Shown piece by piece: positions 1-11,733 of a stretch of DNA of 64,000 nucleotides; position 1 is the first letter of the stretch, and the number at the start of each line of letters is the position of its first letter. The stretch is from Morchella semilibera (Eukaryota; Ascomycota; Pezizomycetes; Pezizales; Morchellaceae). The notes under the pieces were generated by a model. It saw nothing but the letters and a program-made list of their open reading frames with translations. It did no database searches and was not told the DNA's origin. The DNA lies in assembly GCA_009192285.1 (NCBI GenBank), contig CM018605.1, positions 892,530-956,529 of the forward strand. Reading direction: 5' to 3'. A program made the translations under genes and the position numbers.

Positions 1-715
1 ACAATTAGCCGAGGTGTCAGAGAAAAAGGGTAACAGAAGGCTCAGAGACCTCTTAGAAGGCTAACGGGATGGCATCGGGGGAGGATACGGGGAGGCAGAC
101 AAAGGTTAGTCGACGGGTGATTAGGCGCAGACGTGGTACAGGGGTAATTAGCCGCGCTTGGCAACGCCTCCAGTAGAACGCCAGTCAAGGCCTTCTGGAG
201 ATGAGTTGAAATCTTGCTGATTGGTATAGTTGTTTCCTTATCCGTTCGGCTTACGCCTACGGAGCATTACCACTACTGTCTCGAGAAGTACTCTTGGGCT
301 TAAAACAACTACCTGTGTGATGATTGCTTTAGGTTAACCGTGATACGTGAAAGTCGGGCATCTTGGTAACGTAGAATGAAGAGAATAGCTGGATCGACTA
401 GGGATAAGATTAGTCGTATGCATCCTCGGGAACTTTCGATCTACGAATTTCCCTGCAAGACATCCTTTGTTGTCCCCCGAGGTAGCGCAGAGCATCTTTA
501 CTGCGGCTACCTAGAATATCGAGGCTTCTTTTACGAAGCGCAAACCCACTGCTTCTTCGAGGAATACGATCCGTGTATCCTCGAACCTACCACCCTTCCA
601 CCTATCAAGGTATCGCTTTACCAGAATTCTTACGGTTTAGCGCACCAAGTACCTTGGTTCACCCCACAACCTTGGACCCGACGAACTCCTAATCTCCGCT
701 TCGAACAACTCCACG
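1..715 (+). other. Gy1 leader, no gene recognised
   Basis: These 715 bases precede the first plausible gag methionine at 716. I see no LTR end, convincing primer-binding site or conserved coding sequence. An open frame starting at 376 overlaps gag in another frame and has no recognisable motif. Most likely 5' untranslated DNA of Gy1. Confidence 0.45.
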
Positions 716-2844
716 ATGTCTCAGCAGCTGCAGCTACCATACGAGGAAGACTCGCTGATGCAGGATGCAGTCGCATTGCGGGATCAGCGTACCTTCGTGG
801 CGCAGACTCAGCAGAGACACATCGGCACAACCAGGGATACGCCAATAACACATCTCTGGGAGTCAACGAGAGAGGCGAGATTACCTGGCCAGAGACGGCT
901 CAGGGACAGGAGGGAGACCTCCCCTCACTGAACGCCAACTCGAGGGTCACACTTGACTCGCAGGCCCTCCGAAGCCAGGGAGGAAGCCGACGACAGCGAC
1001 GGGTCATCGGCCCATCACAGCATCCACGATCCCTTCCTTACCGCTACAGTCCGCAGGGAGGTGCTGAGGCAAGGAGGACAGGTCGTCCAGGGACTCCACC
1101 AAGGCGTGAGCGAGCTCGCCACGCGTACCCAGAATATCCCCGTCATCGAGGAACTTATCTCCCGTCACGAGCGACGACTCGAGGAGAGCAACCGGGCCTA
1201 TCAAGTCTTAATCGGCGAGTTACAGGCCAAGTTCGTCGTGAACGACGAGAATACGGTGCGGATAGCTACCGCCCTCCAAGATATGAACCTCCGGCTGCAG
1301 ACGCAAGCGGGTACGCAAGCCCAGCAACTCAACGACGTGGTAACCCGCCTCGCCAACACCGCCACAGCCCAACACCAGCGCCAGGAAGAGCAGACCCAGG
1401 TCCTGGTGACCTACGTCAACCAACTCAAAGCCACTCAGCCCGCCGTGGTTATCCCCCCGGAAGTCACTGAGGCCCTCCAACGAATCGAGGCAGCCAAGGC
1501 TGCAGATAAGGAGGAGTTGACTAAGGAAAGGGAACGAGCGGAGCAAATGTTGGCCAGTACTCAGGAAGGTATGAAAACCATCCTAGAGGAAATGAAGCGG
1601 GCCACGGGAGGAAAAGGGAAGGGTAGACAGGCGGCAGTGGAGAGTGGGTCGGAGGAAGGAGGACGAGTACCACCATCACCGCCAATCGAGAACGCGCCAC
1701 CTCCACCAGCGGACCCAATTGTTGAGGGCTCCCAGCAAGGCAGTGCCCATGGAGGCCTGGGAGGAGGACGCGGAGGCAACGGTGGAGGACGAGGAAGGAC
1801 TGGAGGTAGCAATCCAGACCCTTCAGACTCCTCTGACTCGGACGAGTATGAAAGAAGAAGGAGAGCGGAGAGAAATCGCCGGAGACGGGCTCGACGGTGG
1901 GCAGAAATGCTACCTCCCCCGGTCACCAACGTTCCTGCTGCGGGAGAAACCCCAAAGCAAGCCAAGATTCCCTTTGCCGGAAAACCCGATCAAGATGTGC
2001 GGCACTGGATCGATCAGATGGAAATTCTGATTGACCTACAGAAGAAGGTCCGATGGGATGATAAGACCAAGATTCTGTGGGCATCCCTCGAACTTCAGGG
2101 AAGTGCTGCCAGCTTCTGGCGAAATTACAAGGAAAGGCTCAGTGTAGAACCTGGGCTTTCAAAAGGGAACTGCGCACCCAGTATGGTAATCGCACCAGTC
2201 AAGAACAGGCCAAGCAGAAGATGGATAGGCTCCGTCAAACTGGCCCGATCGACGATTACATCAACGAGATGCAGAACCTCGAATAGGATGCACAGGTGGG
2301 GCCAATCGTCATGAAGTCTATGATCCTCGCAGGAATAAACTCCTCCTTGGAAACAAGACTTTCGGCGGCGATCGAAGAACCCTCCAGTTTTCCGGCCTGG
2401 TTAGCTTGGGTACGTAAGGTCGGGCGTAAGGACGCTGAGGTAAAGGCCCGCAGAGAGATACTGCGCGGAAAGGAACGGGAGAAACCCCGAGAACCTCAGG
2501 CTTCCAAACGACGACAACGCTCCAGGGAACGGCCAAGAAGGCAACAGGCAGAGACGACGCACCGTGAGCCCCAGTCTGGAAGCCTTGGTGCTACCCAGGA
2601 CGAGAAGGACCGGTGGCAAAAGGAAAATAAATGCCTCAGGTGCGGTCGAGAAGGTCACATCGCTAAGAATTGCTTTGCGACCAGTAAGGTTAGGTTTACG
2701 AGTGAGTCGAGTGGGGGGAAACGCAAACGGGATGATACTCCTTCCGGGAGAAAGGAGCCTGGAAAGGGGGGTGAGAAAAAGAGGAAACAAGGATCGCAGG
2801 CGGAAGCATTTAGGTCTAGGATTACGTCACTGGAGGAGGAGTAA
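716..2844 (+). pseudogene. gag: Gy1 Gag, broken
   Basis: Capsid/nucleocapsid precursor of Gy1. One frame runs from 716 to about 2150 through a TGA at 929-931. It contains a charged coiled-coil-like stretch (about 1150-1620), a Gly/Arg/Ser/Asp-rich linker (about 1630-1900) and a retrotransposon-gag core near 1970-2150 containing HWIDQMEILI. The reading then shifts by one frame near 2120-2150 and continues to 2844 through a TAG at 2284-2286. The C-terminal part holds a CCHC zinc knuckle, CLRCGREGHIAKNC, at about 2634-2675, followed by a basic tail. Two stops and one frameshift make it a pseudogene. The Gag identity rests on the knuckle, composition and position just before pol. Confidence 0.8.
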
Positions 2845-3269
2845 AATGTCGAGGGAATTTTAGTTTCTTTTAGAAGTCTTTCTTAGTTTCTTTTGGGTTT
2901 ATATTTGGGGTTCTTTTCAGTTTCTACGGTTATTACGAGAAAATTGTATGGGATACACGGAATTTAATTGATTTTCTACGCAAAAATGCCTCAAGAGTCA
3001 CATGTGCACGGGAAACCCCTATCTATCGAAAGCAACCGTAACCGAAAGCGGGACTTGTGGATATGCTGAGGGAGGAGCGTACGACACACCCATAGGCCAC
3101 GACCCACATGTTCCGTCGAGCAATAGTAAGTTGACACATGCTAGCATAGAAAAGGATTACCCCGCACTTGGCTATATAAGGGCACCACCTCCTACCTCTT
3201 CGAAGATCATCAACAAACTTTTTCATCGACCTCTACCATACAACCTCACAACCATTACCTACCTCTGTA
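2845..3269 (+). promoter_or_regulatory. Gag-pol spacer with TATA-like box
   Basis: A 425-bp non-coding stretch separates the gag stop from the pol start. It begins T-rich (GTTTCTTTT runs) and contains GCTATATAAGG at about 3170-3180, roughly 95 bp before the pol ATG at 3270, followed by a pyrimidine-rich leader. This could be an internal promoter for pol or a spliced spacer; the sequence does not decide. Confidence 0.35.
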
Positions 3270-6200
3270 ATGTCTATCTCCACTCAAGAAACACGCCTAG
3301 AGATCGAGCTCTCTTGGGCTAACCCAACAACCAATAAACACTTTACCCACACCGTCAAAGCCCTCCTAGACAGTGGCACCGAAGACTGGATCATGTCATG
3401 GGACTGCGTCAAGAAGGCCAACATCCCGATCCAGGACCGACCCAAGATCCTCCTCATCAAGCAAGCCGATGGCACACGCATGCCTCACTCCGGCACTCAC
3501 ATCACCCAACCTCTCACACTCCGGATCGGTAGCCACCTCGACAGGCTAGTCACCTGCGAAATCGGTACCTTTGCCGGAGAAGACCTCGTAATACCACATC
3601 GATGGCTCACCGAGCATCAACCTACGATACATTGGGGGCAGGACCTAGTCACCTTCAATAGTATCCAGTGCCAGATTAAGGGATGCATGATGACAGACTT
3701 GGATATGTACGAAGAGGATTGGCAAGAGAAAGTGGTCAGACTTCTCCGACATATGCCAGACCCCGAGCCAGTAGTATCCATCGAGTCGCACCCTTTCTGG
3801 ACACGCGGGTCGGGAAGCGAGACTCTCGCTAGTGCTATCCCGGCAGAGTTCCAAGACTACGCAGACGTGTTCTCCTTAGACGGAGCAGGCCGCCTGCCGG
3901 AACATGGACAGTGGGATCATAAGATTCCTTTGATAGACGGAAGCCAGCCTCCGTGGGGTCCGATCTACCCGTTGAGCCCCCCGGAACAGAAAGCGCTGAG
4001 GGAATACCTGGACGAGATGTTAGCGGGCAGGTAAATTGTCCCGTGCTTCGACGCCCTAGCAGCGGCACAATCCTCTTCCGTACCCCAACCCGATGGGATC
4101 ATTACGATTATGGCGTCGACTACGCGGGTTAAACGCCGTACAGTCAAGAAACCGATACATTCCTTGCCAACTCATGGCTGAGTTTGGGCCGACTCGACGA
4201 AGGGCCGCTTCTTCTTCACCCAAAAGATAGATCTCAAGATACGGTTACAACCTAGTAAGGATCGCCGAAGGAGAAGAGTGGAAGACAGCTTTCCGAACCA
4301 AATATGGCCATTTTGAATACAAGGTGATGCCCTTCGGCTTGACGAACGCGCCAGCAACGTTCCAAGCGATGGTCAACACGATTTTCAAGGATCTGTTAGA
4401 TCAAGGCCTAGTGGTATACTTGGATGATATCCTGATATATTCCAAGTCTAGAGAAGAGCATATTGCTCTAGTGCGCAGTGTGCTGGAGCGGCTACGACAA
4501 CACCATCTATTCGGCAACCTGAAAAAGACAGCTTGGTTCCAAATGGAGGTAGAATTTCTAGGATTCAAGCTATCAGGTACGGGAACCCAGGTCTCACCCG
4601 AGAAGGTGAAGGCTATTACCGAGTGGCTGGCGCCAACTAAGGTGAAGGAGCTTCAGTGCTTCTTGGGATTCGCCAACTTCCTCAGACGGTTTATCTACGG
4701 CTACTCAGAAGTGTGTAGGCCTATGACCGATCTCCTGAAGAAAAACGCTGTCTGGAAATGGAGTCGGGAGCAGCAGGATGCTTTCACCGAACTCAAGAGG
4801 AGATTCACCACCGCTCCAATCCTCCGACACTATGACAAACATCGCCAGGCTGTCCTTGAAACTGATGCCAGCGACTGGGCTGAAGGCGCGATCCTCTCTC
4901 AGGTGTTCGATGATGGTATGCTGCATCCGGTGGCATACCACTCTCGCAAGTTCAACGAGGCAGAGGGTAACTACGAGATCTACGATAAAGAGATGCTAGC
5001 TATAGTTTCTGCTCTCCTGACTTGGAGACATTGGCTGGAAGGTACGGACATACCTATCCAGATATATTCTGATCACCAAAACCTTCAGTACTTCACAACG
5101 ACCAAGAAGCTGTCAAGACGGCAGGCTCGTTGGGCCGAAAAGATAGCACCTTTTCGCTTCAAGATCCACTACCGACCAGGCGACAAGAACGGCAAGCCCG
5201 ATGCGTTGACACGGCGTCCGGAGTACGCCCTAGAAGGGGGAGTAGTTCGTGAGCAACCAGTAAAACAGTTGCTTACAATTGAACAATTCGCAAGAAAGTC
5301 AAGTACCGAGGTAGCATTCGGTAGCGAAATAGTCAGTAACCCCCATTCGGAACGGACATTATTGGATCAGTGGGTACACATACCAGGTGTGGGTCTGCCT
5401 TCGGCGCTTCAGGACTGGTATGAGCAAGGAAGTCAATGGACACGCAGAATTGTTCCGGATGAGCAATCTGATGGCGAGTGTCCGGAAGACTAGTGGACCC
5501 GGCAGACGTTGAGCTCAGGAGAGGACACGCTGCACGAAAAGTGGGATCCCGATCAGAATACGGCCACCCACGCTGGACGTTGGGTCGTGCCTGGGCATGC
5601 GGTCAAGCAAGTCATTGAAGATCATCATGACAGACCGGTAGCGGGGCATCTAGGGAGGGATAAAACCCTTGAGTTGATTGATAGGGGTTACTGGTGGCCT
5701 GGAATGACCACGGACGTCGCTAAGTACGTTCAGACCTGCGATGTTTGCCAACGAGCAAAACAGCGACGACGTCACCTATCGTTACCTCAACCCCTAGAGT
5801 TAGCGACTACGCCCTGGAACGACATCTCAATGGATTTCGTAGTAGAAATGCCAAAAGAGAAGTTGGGATACCGTAACGTATTGATTGTCGTAGACCGTTT
5901 TAGTAAAATGGCCCACTTCATCCCAATGACGGGTATCAACGCGGAACAGACCGCTCAGGCCTTTGTCAAGAACATATGGCGCTTCCACGGACTACCTCGA
6001 TCGATAGTATCAGATAGAGGTACTCAGTTCGTGTCGGCCTTTTGGGTGGCAGTTACGGAACGACTAGGGATTCGTAGAAGACTCTCAACATCGTTCCACC
6101 CCCAAACAGATGGCCAAACCGAGAGGACAAACCAGCACCTGGAGTCCTACCTTCGCGCATTTATGGCAGGAACGGGTAAGAAGTGGAGAGATCTCCTTCC

Positions 6201-6955
6201 TATCTGCGAATACGCCTACAACAACGCGAAGCATTCCTCTACCGGACAGTCACCCTTTCATGTCAACTATGGGTTCCACCCTCAGACAGACTGGCCAACA
6301 GACGCAGAAATTGAATGACTGGATGATAACGGGAATAACTATCTCGACGAAATCCTATCGGCACATGAGCTGGCGCGGGAAACACTTCAGAAGACGTACG
6401 ATAAAATGGCGTCACGACCCGGACCAGCAGTCCAACAGTTTATACCCGGACAAAAGGTTCTTTTAGACACTAGGAACCTCGGCGGTTACAACAAGTGGTC
6501 AGATAAGTTCACAGGACCGTTCGAAGTTCTCGCCAAAATCGGTAATCGAGCGTACCATTTGGATCTTCCGGTAGAATGGAAGATACACAACGTGTTCCAC
6601 GAGATCATCAGCAAGACTTCATTTGTCTCCTGATATCTCCTGAGCCTCATGAGATTCAAAAAATATCCAGGAGTCTCAGGAGACTCTCATGAGACTTGGG
6701 AGACTGTTGGGAGACTCCAGTCATAAGTTGAGTTTGCTGATGATGTTGCTTCGACCTTATCGTGAAGATTCGGATCCGAGCAGGCAACAGAATACCCGCA
6801 AACGACTCGCAACACTGGAACCACAGGAAGCCTTGGCTGATGAGAACGCCAAACCTGTCACTAAGGCTCACCCCCACACACGCAGTCAAGGAAGCCAGAA
6901 CCTCGCATCGGGAGTCAGACGGACTCATAAGCGACGATGGTTACTTGAGGAATAG
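3270..6955 (+). pseudogene. pol: Gy1 Pol (protease-RT-RNase H-integrase), broken
   Basis: Polyprotein for reverse transcription and integration. An open part (3270-4034) carries a retropepsin-like LLDSGTEDW motif. Bases 4035-4250 hold a scrambled RT N-terminus. From about 4255 one frame runs on with [12 protein letters not shown], the RT catalytic [10 protein letters not shown] and RNase H (LETDASDWAEGAI, YSDHQNLQYF). A TAG at 5491-5493 interrupts before the integrase, which shows the HHCC finger (GHLGRDKTLELI to CDVCQRAK), DFVVEMP, SDRGTQF and TDGQTERTNQ. A further TGA lies at 6316-6318. The tail (to VFHE) is split by a MITE at 6606-6742 and resumes as MLLRPYRED, ending at 6955. Removing the MITE plus one AT restores the frame. 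Confidence 0.9.
6606..6742 (+). mobile_element. 137-bp MITE family, copy 1
   Basis: Begins CATCAGCAAGACTT and ends AAGTTGAGTTTGCTGATG, giving a terminal inverted repeat CATCAGCAA. The interior repeats GGAGACT/CTCCTGA motifs. It is flanked by AT on both sides; deletion of the insert plus one AT restores the Gy1 pol frame (His-Glu-Met-Leu-Leu), which fixes both ends and the 2-bp target duplication. Confidence 0.85.
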
Positions 6956-7050
6956 TCCTGATACCTTTCCTCGCGTATGGGTTTTCCCACAGGGTTTTTA
7001 CCATACAGAGGTTTTAACGGTCGGGGACGACGTATTAGGAGGGGGAGTAG

Positions 7051-7595
7051 TGTTATAGGATATCTGGGGTGTTGTGTTAAGAGTGTGGTAACGGGCATGG
7101 AATTAGAGTGATGAGCTGTGAAGAGAGTCGGTCGGGTAACCAACAAGGGTCTCGGTTAAATATAGTGGGGTTGCGCCATCTATGAGGAGTGCGTCGCAAT
7201 AGCATGGGCTTGTTGGCTTACACGTTCTATTGCATGTGGGAGACTCTCCCTGAAAAAGCATAGAGCGGGTAGGGTGCGTGGCACGCTCTAACGTCCCTAT
7301 TGTATTGACCGCCTTTGGCTCTTGGAAGGTTGGCTACGGTCCGCGGATAGTATGGGTTGTTTTAGGAAGCAACGCCGATGCATGGAATTGGGAAGGTGTG
7401 CGAGGATAGAATGTTATGGAAGGAATTACGGCGTGATCTTAGATAGAAGACTCGTCTAGGCCTGGAGCCACTCATGTATAAATAGAAGCCTGATTGCCCT
7501 CGTCTTGTTGGAATAATCATCCTTCAAGAACTTAAGCGAGCGGAATCCGGTTTACAATATTACTTGTTTAAAAGCTACAGAACTATTGCTTAGCA
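7051..7595 (+). repeat. Probable 3' LTR of Gy1
   Basis: Starts TGTTATAGGATATC directly after the purine tract AGGAGGGGGAGTAG, the usual polypurine/LTR arrangement. A TATA-like TGTATAAATAGAAG lies at about 7472-7486 with a short leader after it. The 5' partner is outside the window, so the right end is only estimated. Confidence 0.55.
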
Positions 7596-7602
7596 CTAGC
7601 CA

Positions 7603-8460
7603 TTTCCCAAGTCTCTTCGAGAAATCCCTTTACACCTTAAATTTAAAAACAATACGGTAGCTTTTGACTCAGAGTTCTGTAAAAAGAACTGCAATTTTAT
7701 GGTTACCCCCGATATTATTTCTAGTATCAAACCTCCAACATATATGATAGGCCCCGTCCCTTTCAGCCACCTCGCTTGCCGCAAGCAATTACAAATCTGT
7801 AGTACCATTCCTCTATGAAATCGACAAAGCCCTCCAGGATACGTTGAAGGATGGATAGAAGCAAAGGATCCCAGAATGCCATCACAATTGGCTAAATATG
7901 TTTGATGAAGCTATAGCTCAAGATCTACTACCTCGCCGCCGCTACGACCATGGGATCCCCCTGAAGGAAGGGAAAGAACCACCATTTAGCCCCCTCTACT
8001 AGTACGGCATGTCCAGGGACGAACAATTGGCATTAAGGAACTATATACATTAGAACCTCTACAAGGGTTTTATTTGTGCAAGTTCATCCACAGCTAGATT
8101 TCCGGTATTATTTGTTAAAAAGGCCAACGGATCCCTTCGCTTGTGTGTAGACTACCGAGGACTAAACAAGTTGACGGTTAAGAATCGATATTCGCTACTT
8201 TCAATTCAGGAAACCTTGGATCGACTCTCAAAGGCCAAGTGGTATACCAAGTTGGATTTGCGACAGGGGTATAATCAAATTTGCATGGTTGAAGGAGAGG
8301 AATGGAAGACAGCGTTTAGGGCCCACTATAGCCACTTTGAATATACTGTTATGCCATTCGGCCTTACCAATGCCCCTGCTACCTTCCAGTACTTTATTAA
8401 TGACTGCCTCCGGGAACATCTAGATCAATTCTGCACTGCATATTTAGACGATATTCTTAT
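7603..8460 (+). pseudogene. pol: Gy2 Pol part 1: protease end and RT N-terminus
   Basis: Degenerate protease C-terminus (TVAFDSEFCKKNC, also in element B) and linker with many stops, then a cleaner RT segment at 8141-8460: [44 protein letters not shown] and the catalytic AYLDDILI. The coding sequence stops at the Ile codon of that motif because a Mutator-like element has inserted there. It resumes at 10533, where TATATAGTGACTCC supplies the following Tyr-Ser-Asp-Ser. Confidence 0.88.
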
Positions 8461-8631
8461 TGGTAAAAGACTACGATGCCACGGACTTTTGTTGCATGTA
8501 TCTAGGATGCTACATCAAAATGAATGCTACAGCGGAGAAATTATTTTGAGTGCCCCAGTATAATACTTTCAGGTTATCAAATACTTTACTGAAATTTAGC
8601 TAATAACTACTATAGAGAAACAACTTCAGAC

Positions 8632-8655
8632 TGTGACCCTGTGACCCTGTGACCC
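8632..8655 (+). repeat. Subterminal GTGACCCT repeats of MULE1
   Basis: Three head-to-tail copies (GTGACCCT, GTGACCCT, GTGACCC) just inside the TIR, downstream of the transposase stop. The related MULE2 has a GGGTCGC/GGGTCAC-rich tract at the equivalent place, so this may be a transposase-binding or 3'-end feature. Confidence 0.5.
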
Positions 8656-8664
8656 ATGATCTTC

Positions 8665-10401
8665 CTATTCATGAGGTGTGGAACAGGTTGCTGAATTGTG
8701 TCCAACATTCCCACATACCCGGCAGTGATGGTTGCGGATGGGCCTGGCTTCACCAGTACAAACCTTTGATATACGGGGACGACCTCTTGGGATCATGGTG
8801 AAAGGGGGGAACACTTCAGGAGCTATTGCTAGATGCGAGACATCTATTGGCTGTAGGTTTCCTTCTGGAGCATACATAGTTCACCATATATCAACTGAAA
8901 AGGTTTGAGGGAGGAATTCTTCCAAAGGCCGGTTGCGAAGGTGTAGAATCCAAGCGATAACATGACCAAATGGTATTCCATTTTCTTGAAAGTGTTTGCA
9001 GGTACAGGTTCCGGTACCTAAATCCACAATATATATATTACTATTGGGTTGCTGTATTCTCGCAATGGTCGGGGAGGATGGAAATACTGTATTTGTTCTT
9101 GCCCAAGAACGTTGTAGAGTGAGTTGTTTGATGCAGAACTTTGTATACCTCCAAACCTCTTTTAGAGCCAACTGACTACGATTGAACCTCTCATTCATAA
9201 GATGATTCCAAATAGCATCCAATAGCTGAATCATTGATAGCTTTCTATCTACCTTGAGGGTATGGTTCATAGATTCCACAATATTAGAAGTATCATGGCC
9301 ATATCGTTGTTCAGGAAAGTATGCAGCTGCCCATAACTGTGGATCTATGTTACGTAAGTAAACAGCTGCAGCTGGCTTGACTACATGGATCTCCTGTAAT
9401 GCGCTTGCAAATTCTTCCATCTTTTTTGCTCGTGCCACCTTCCAGAACAAACCCTGCAGAGCACGACCAAACTTTGTAGTAAAGTTTTCTTTCAAATGCT
9501 GGCAACAGTATGCTCTTGTTACCGTTGGTGGAAGACTTGTATCTGCTTGTAAAAGTCCTTTATCTCTGTCGCTAATAATTGTTGTATCCTCAAGATCTAT
9601 CTCAAGTATTGCTTACCAGAGGTAAAGGTAGAAATATTCTCAAGCACTAGTGTTTTCCGCTTCAACTATTGCCCATGCCAGCAAAATGTTGTTACCGTTG
9701 GCGTCAATTGATACTGCAAGGATGAGAGTCTGCCGGAATTTGCTTTTTAAAAAAGTACCATCAACTGCAATAAAACGGCGGTAGTAGTGGAAAGATTCGC
9801 GTGATTGGCTAGGACAGATAAATATGCGTCGGAAATGGTAGGTCTCTTGATCAATAGATAGATGACAGTGGGAATCGGGGTTGGTTTCACGTAACCGTTG
9901 AAGATAAGCTGAAATTTGTGCAAAGGCTTGACGTTGCTCGTATAAACCGTCCGAAAGTAGACCCTTTTTAGCTCTTAATGCAACTTGATAGTTAACTTCT
10001 TCACCGAATCTTAAACAAAGACAGTCAATAATATCTTTTGTTCTTGTTTGCTTTATTACCACTAAGTGGTGAGGTAAAACCTCTTGAACCCAAGCTTGTG
10101 TACTAGCCGCACCCCGCTTTTCTACCAATTGAAGATCTATACAGCTGTGTTCTGGCTGCAACACAGTAATCTTGACATCTTCGTCCACTGTTTTATTTGC
10201 CCTAACCCGTCAGGTACAACCTTGAACCGTACAACAGTATATACGACGAGTTTAATCCTTTTTCTGCACTTTGAAGGGGAATTTTTCACGGACAGACCAG
10301 TCTTGAAGGCATTTTTTCAAGTCATTGAAAGTAAGAAAAAGCTGACCAAAACAAGGTGTTTCTTGTAGATCTTGTAGCGCAGCACCCTGTGGATCCGCCA
10401 T
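8665..10401 (-). pseudogene. MULE transposase (MULE1), a few stops
   Basis: DDE transposase of the Mutator superfamily. Chosen start is the Met of MADPQGAALQDL (10399-10401), which matches the Met of the MULE2 gene. An N-terminal FLYWCH/WRKY-like zinc-binding region is partly preserved (a stop follows KVQKKD at 10252). The catalytic core shows IAVDGTFL (first Asp), ISDRDKGL (second Asp) and NIVESMN (Glu). Then comes a SWIM-type finger, CTCKHFQENGIPFGH, whose expected second-pair Cys is Phe here, and finally a zinc knuckle CRVCGNVGHNSATC. In-frame stops occur near 10252, 9640 and 8881, so it is probably inactive although close to intact. Confidence 0.88.
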
Positions 10402-10532
10402 TGTTGATAGTGAGGTGTTGTAGTTGTAGTAATGAAGGATCACTCAAAAAAACTTCTCCACTATGGCATTCATTTTGGTGTGGCATCCTAGATACATACA
10501 ACAAAAGTCCATGGCATCGTAGTCTTTTACCG

Positions 10533-11112
10533 TATTCTTATATATAGTGACTCCATCGAAGAACACAAACAACATATTGAGAAGATACTGGAAGTGTTGC
10601 AAAAGAATGACATCTTATTAAAGCCAGAGAAATGCGAATTCCATACCCAAAGTACAATCTATCTTGGGTTGATCATCGAGCTCAATGGTATTCACATGGA
10701 TCCCCATAAGGTTTCTGCAGTGCAGAAATAGATGACTCCCAAGACGGTTAAGGATATACAAGCCTTCCTGGGCTTTGCTAACTTCTCTGCTGCTTTATCC
10801 TTGGGTTTTCGAGACTGGCAGCTCCTTTTACCAAACTTACAAAAAAGAACGTCTCATTCGTATGGACTCTGGAAGCAGAAGAGGCATTCCAACTCTTAAA
10901 AGAAGCCTTCACTACCGCCCCTATTTTGACTCACTTCGACCCGAGAAAAAATAATTACAGTTGAGACAGTAGCGTTAGATTATATTGCCGGTGGTGTCCT
11001 TTCTCAATGCGACGACCAAGAGAAGATACACCCAATGGCATTCTTCTTCAAGAAACATACACCCGCAGAATGCAATTACGAAATCTATGATCAGGAATTA
11101 CTAGCAATTATT
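10533..11112 (+). pseudogene. pol: Gy2 Pol part 2: RT thumb and RNase H start
   Basis: Continues the RT after MULE1: [33 protein letters not shown], then frameshifted connection and RNase H ([11 protein letters not shown]-like, [23 protein letters not shown]). It ends abruptly inside RNase H where LTR-A begins at 11113. The rest of RNase H and the N-terminal integrase are missing. Confidence 0.85.
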
Positions 11113-11733
11113 TGTCCCGGCGTCTTGGCATCAGTCCCAAAGATTTGGTAGTCGAAGCGCTGATGTGATTAATGAGGAGGAGTTAAGCAAGGAAGGGGTG
11201 TGTGAGAGGATGGTGTCATCATTGGGTTCTAGAAGATTCGATGGCGTGATGGATTTGTAATGGAAATAATAGAGGTGGTGGGGAGGAATACGAGGTGTGG
11301 TAGCAATGGATTTCTATTAGGTTCTATGAGCGACTGTGTGAGTCATTTCGGACTAGTGGGGGAGAAGTGTTAAATAGCGAAGATAGATGTTTTCCTTAGT
11401 TTTTTCTTTCTTTTCTCTCTGTCTCGTCTTCCTGTCATAGGAATATACTCCTATCTCTAAAGCCATAGTTTCTCGCCTCCAAAATCCTGTCCTCTTCAAC
11501 AGGAAAACCTATAGTATCTCTCATCGTTCCCGTTGAGGTCCATCCACTCCTCACTCTCACTGCCCTATGCCCTTGTGTCTTTGTCCTTGCCTTTGCCTTC
11601 GCCGGTGCCTATGCTTGTGCCTGCCCGGTGTTGTCTTGTCCTTGTCGGTCTCCTCGTCGCCCCGGTTGTGCTCTTCGGGTTCTTCTGCATTATCATTGTC
11701 ATCTTCTTCTTTGCGTCGGGTTACTACGTCACA
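11113..11733 (+). repeat. LTR-A, solo, at a deletion junction
   Basis: About 621 bp, starting TGTCCCGGCGTCTTGGCATC and ending ACTACGTCACA, like the LTR of element A (51923-52555). Flanks TTATT and CAGAG do not match. On the left the host is in RNase H, on the right in the C-terminal integrase (ETDGQTERLN homolog), so roughly 1.3 kb of Gy2 is gone here. Confidence 0.88.

Larger units (their letters stand above)
1..7602 (+). mobile_element. Gypsy-type LTR retrotransposon Gy1, degenerate, 5' LTR outside window
   Basis: Order is leader, gag with a CCHC knuckle, a 425-bp spacer, then protease, reverse transcriptase, RNase H and integrase, followed by a purine-rich tract at 7036-7050 and a probable 3' LTR from 7051. 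This PR-RT-RH-IN order is that of Ty3/Gypsy elements. No chromodomain is visible after the integrase. The copy is dead: stops in gag and pol, a scrambled N-terminal RT and a MITE at 6606-6742. The right boundary is uncertain because remnants of another Gypsy element begin near 7603. Confidence 0.85.
8461..10532 (-). mobile_element. Mutator-like element MULE1, complete with long TIRs and 9-bp TSD
   Basis: Terminal inverted repeats of about 95 bp (8461-8555 and 10438-10532) begin with YGGTAAAAGACTACGATGCC; their few differences are mostly transitions. The direct repeat TATTCTTAT flanks it at 8452-8460 and 10533-10541, the 9-bp duplication expected for Mutator elements. It lies inside the RT YLDD motif of Gy2 and holds one transposase gene on the minus strand. 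Confidence 0.95.

Noticed and set aside
376-1470. 364-codon open frame overlapping Gy1 gag
   Set aside because: Arg/Pro/Gly-rich, no motif, and overlaps the gag frame that carries the conserved core; likely a shadow.
7051-7595. Possible second LTR partner at the left edge of the window
   Set aside because: No similarity seen between 1-375 and this region, so the 5' LTR must be outside.
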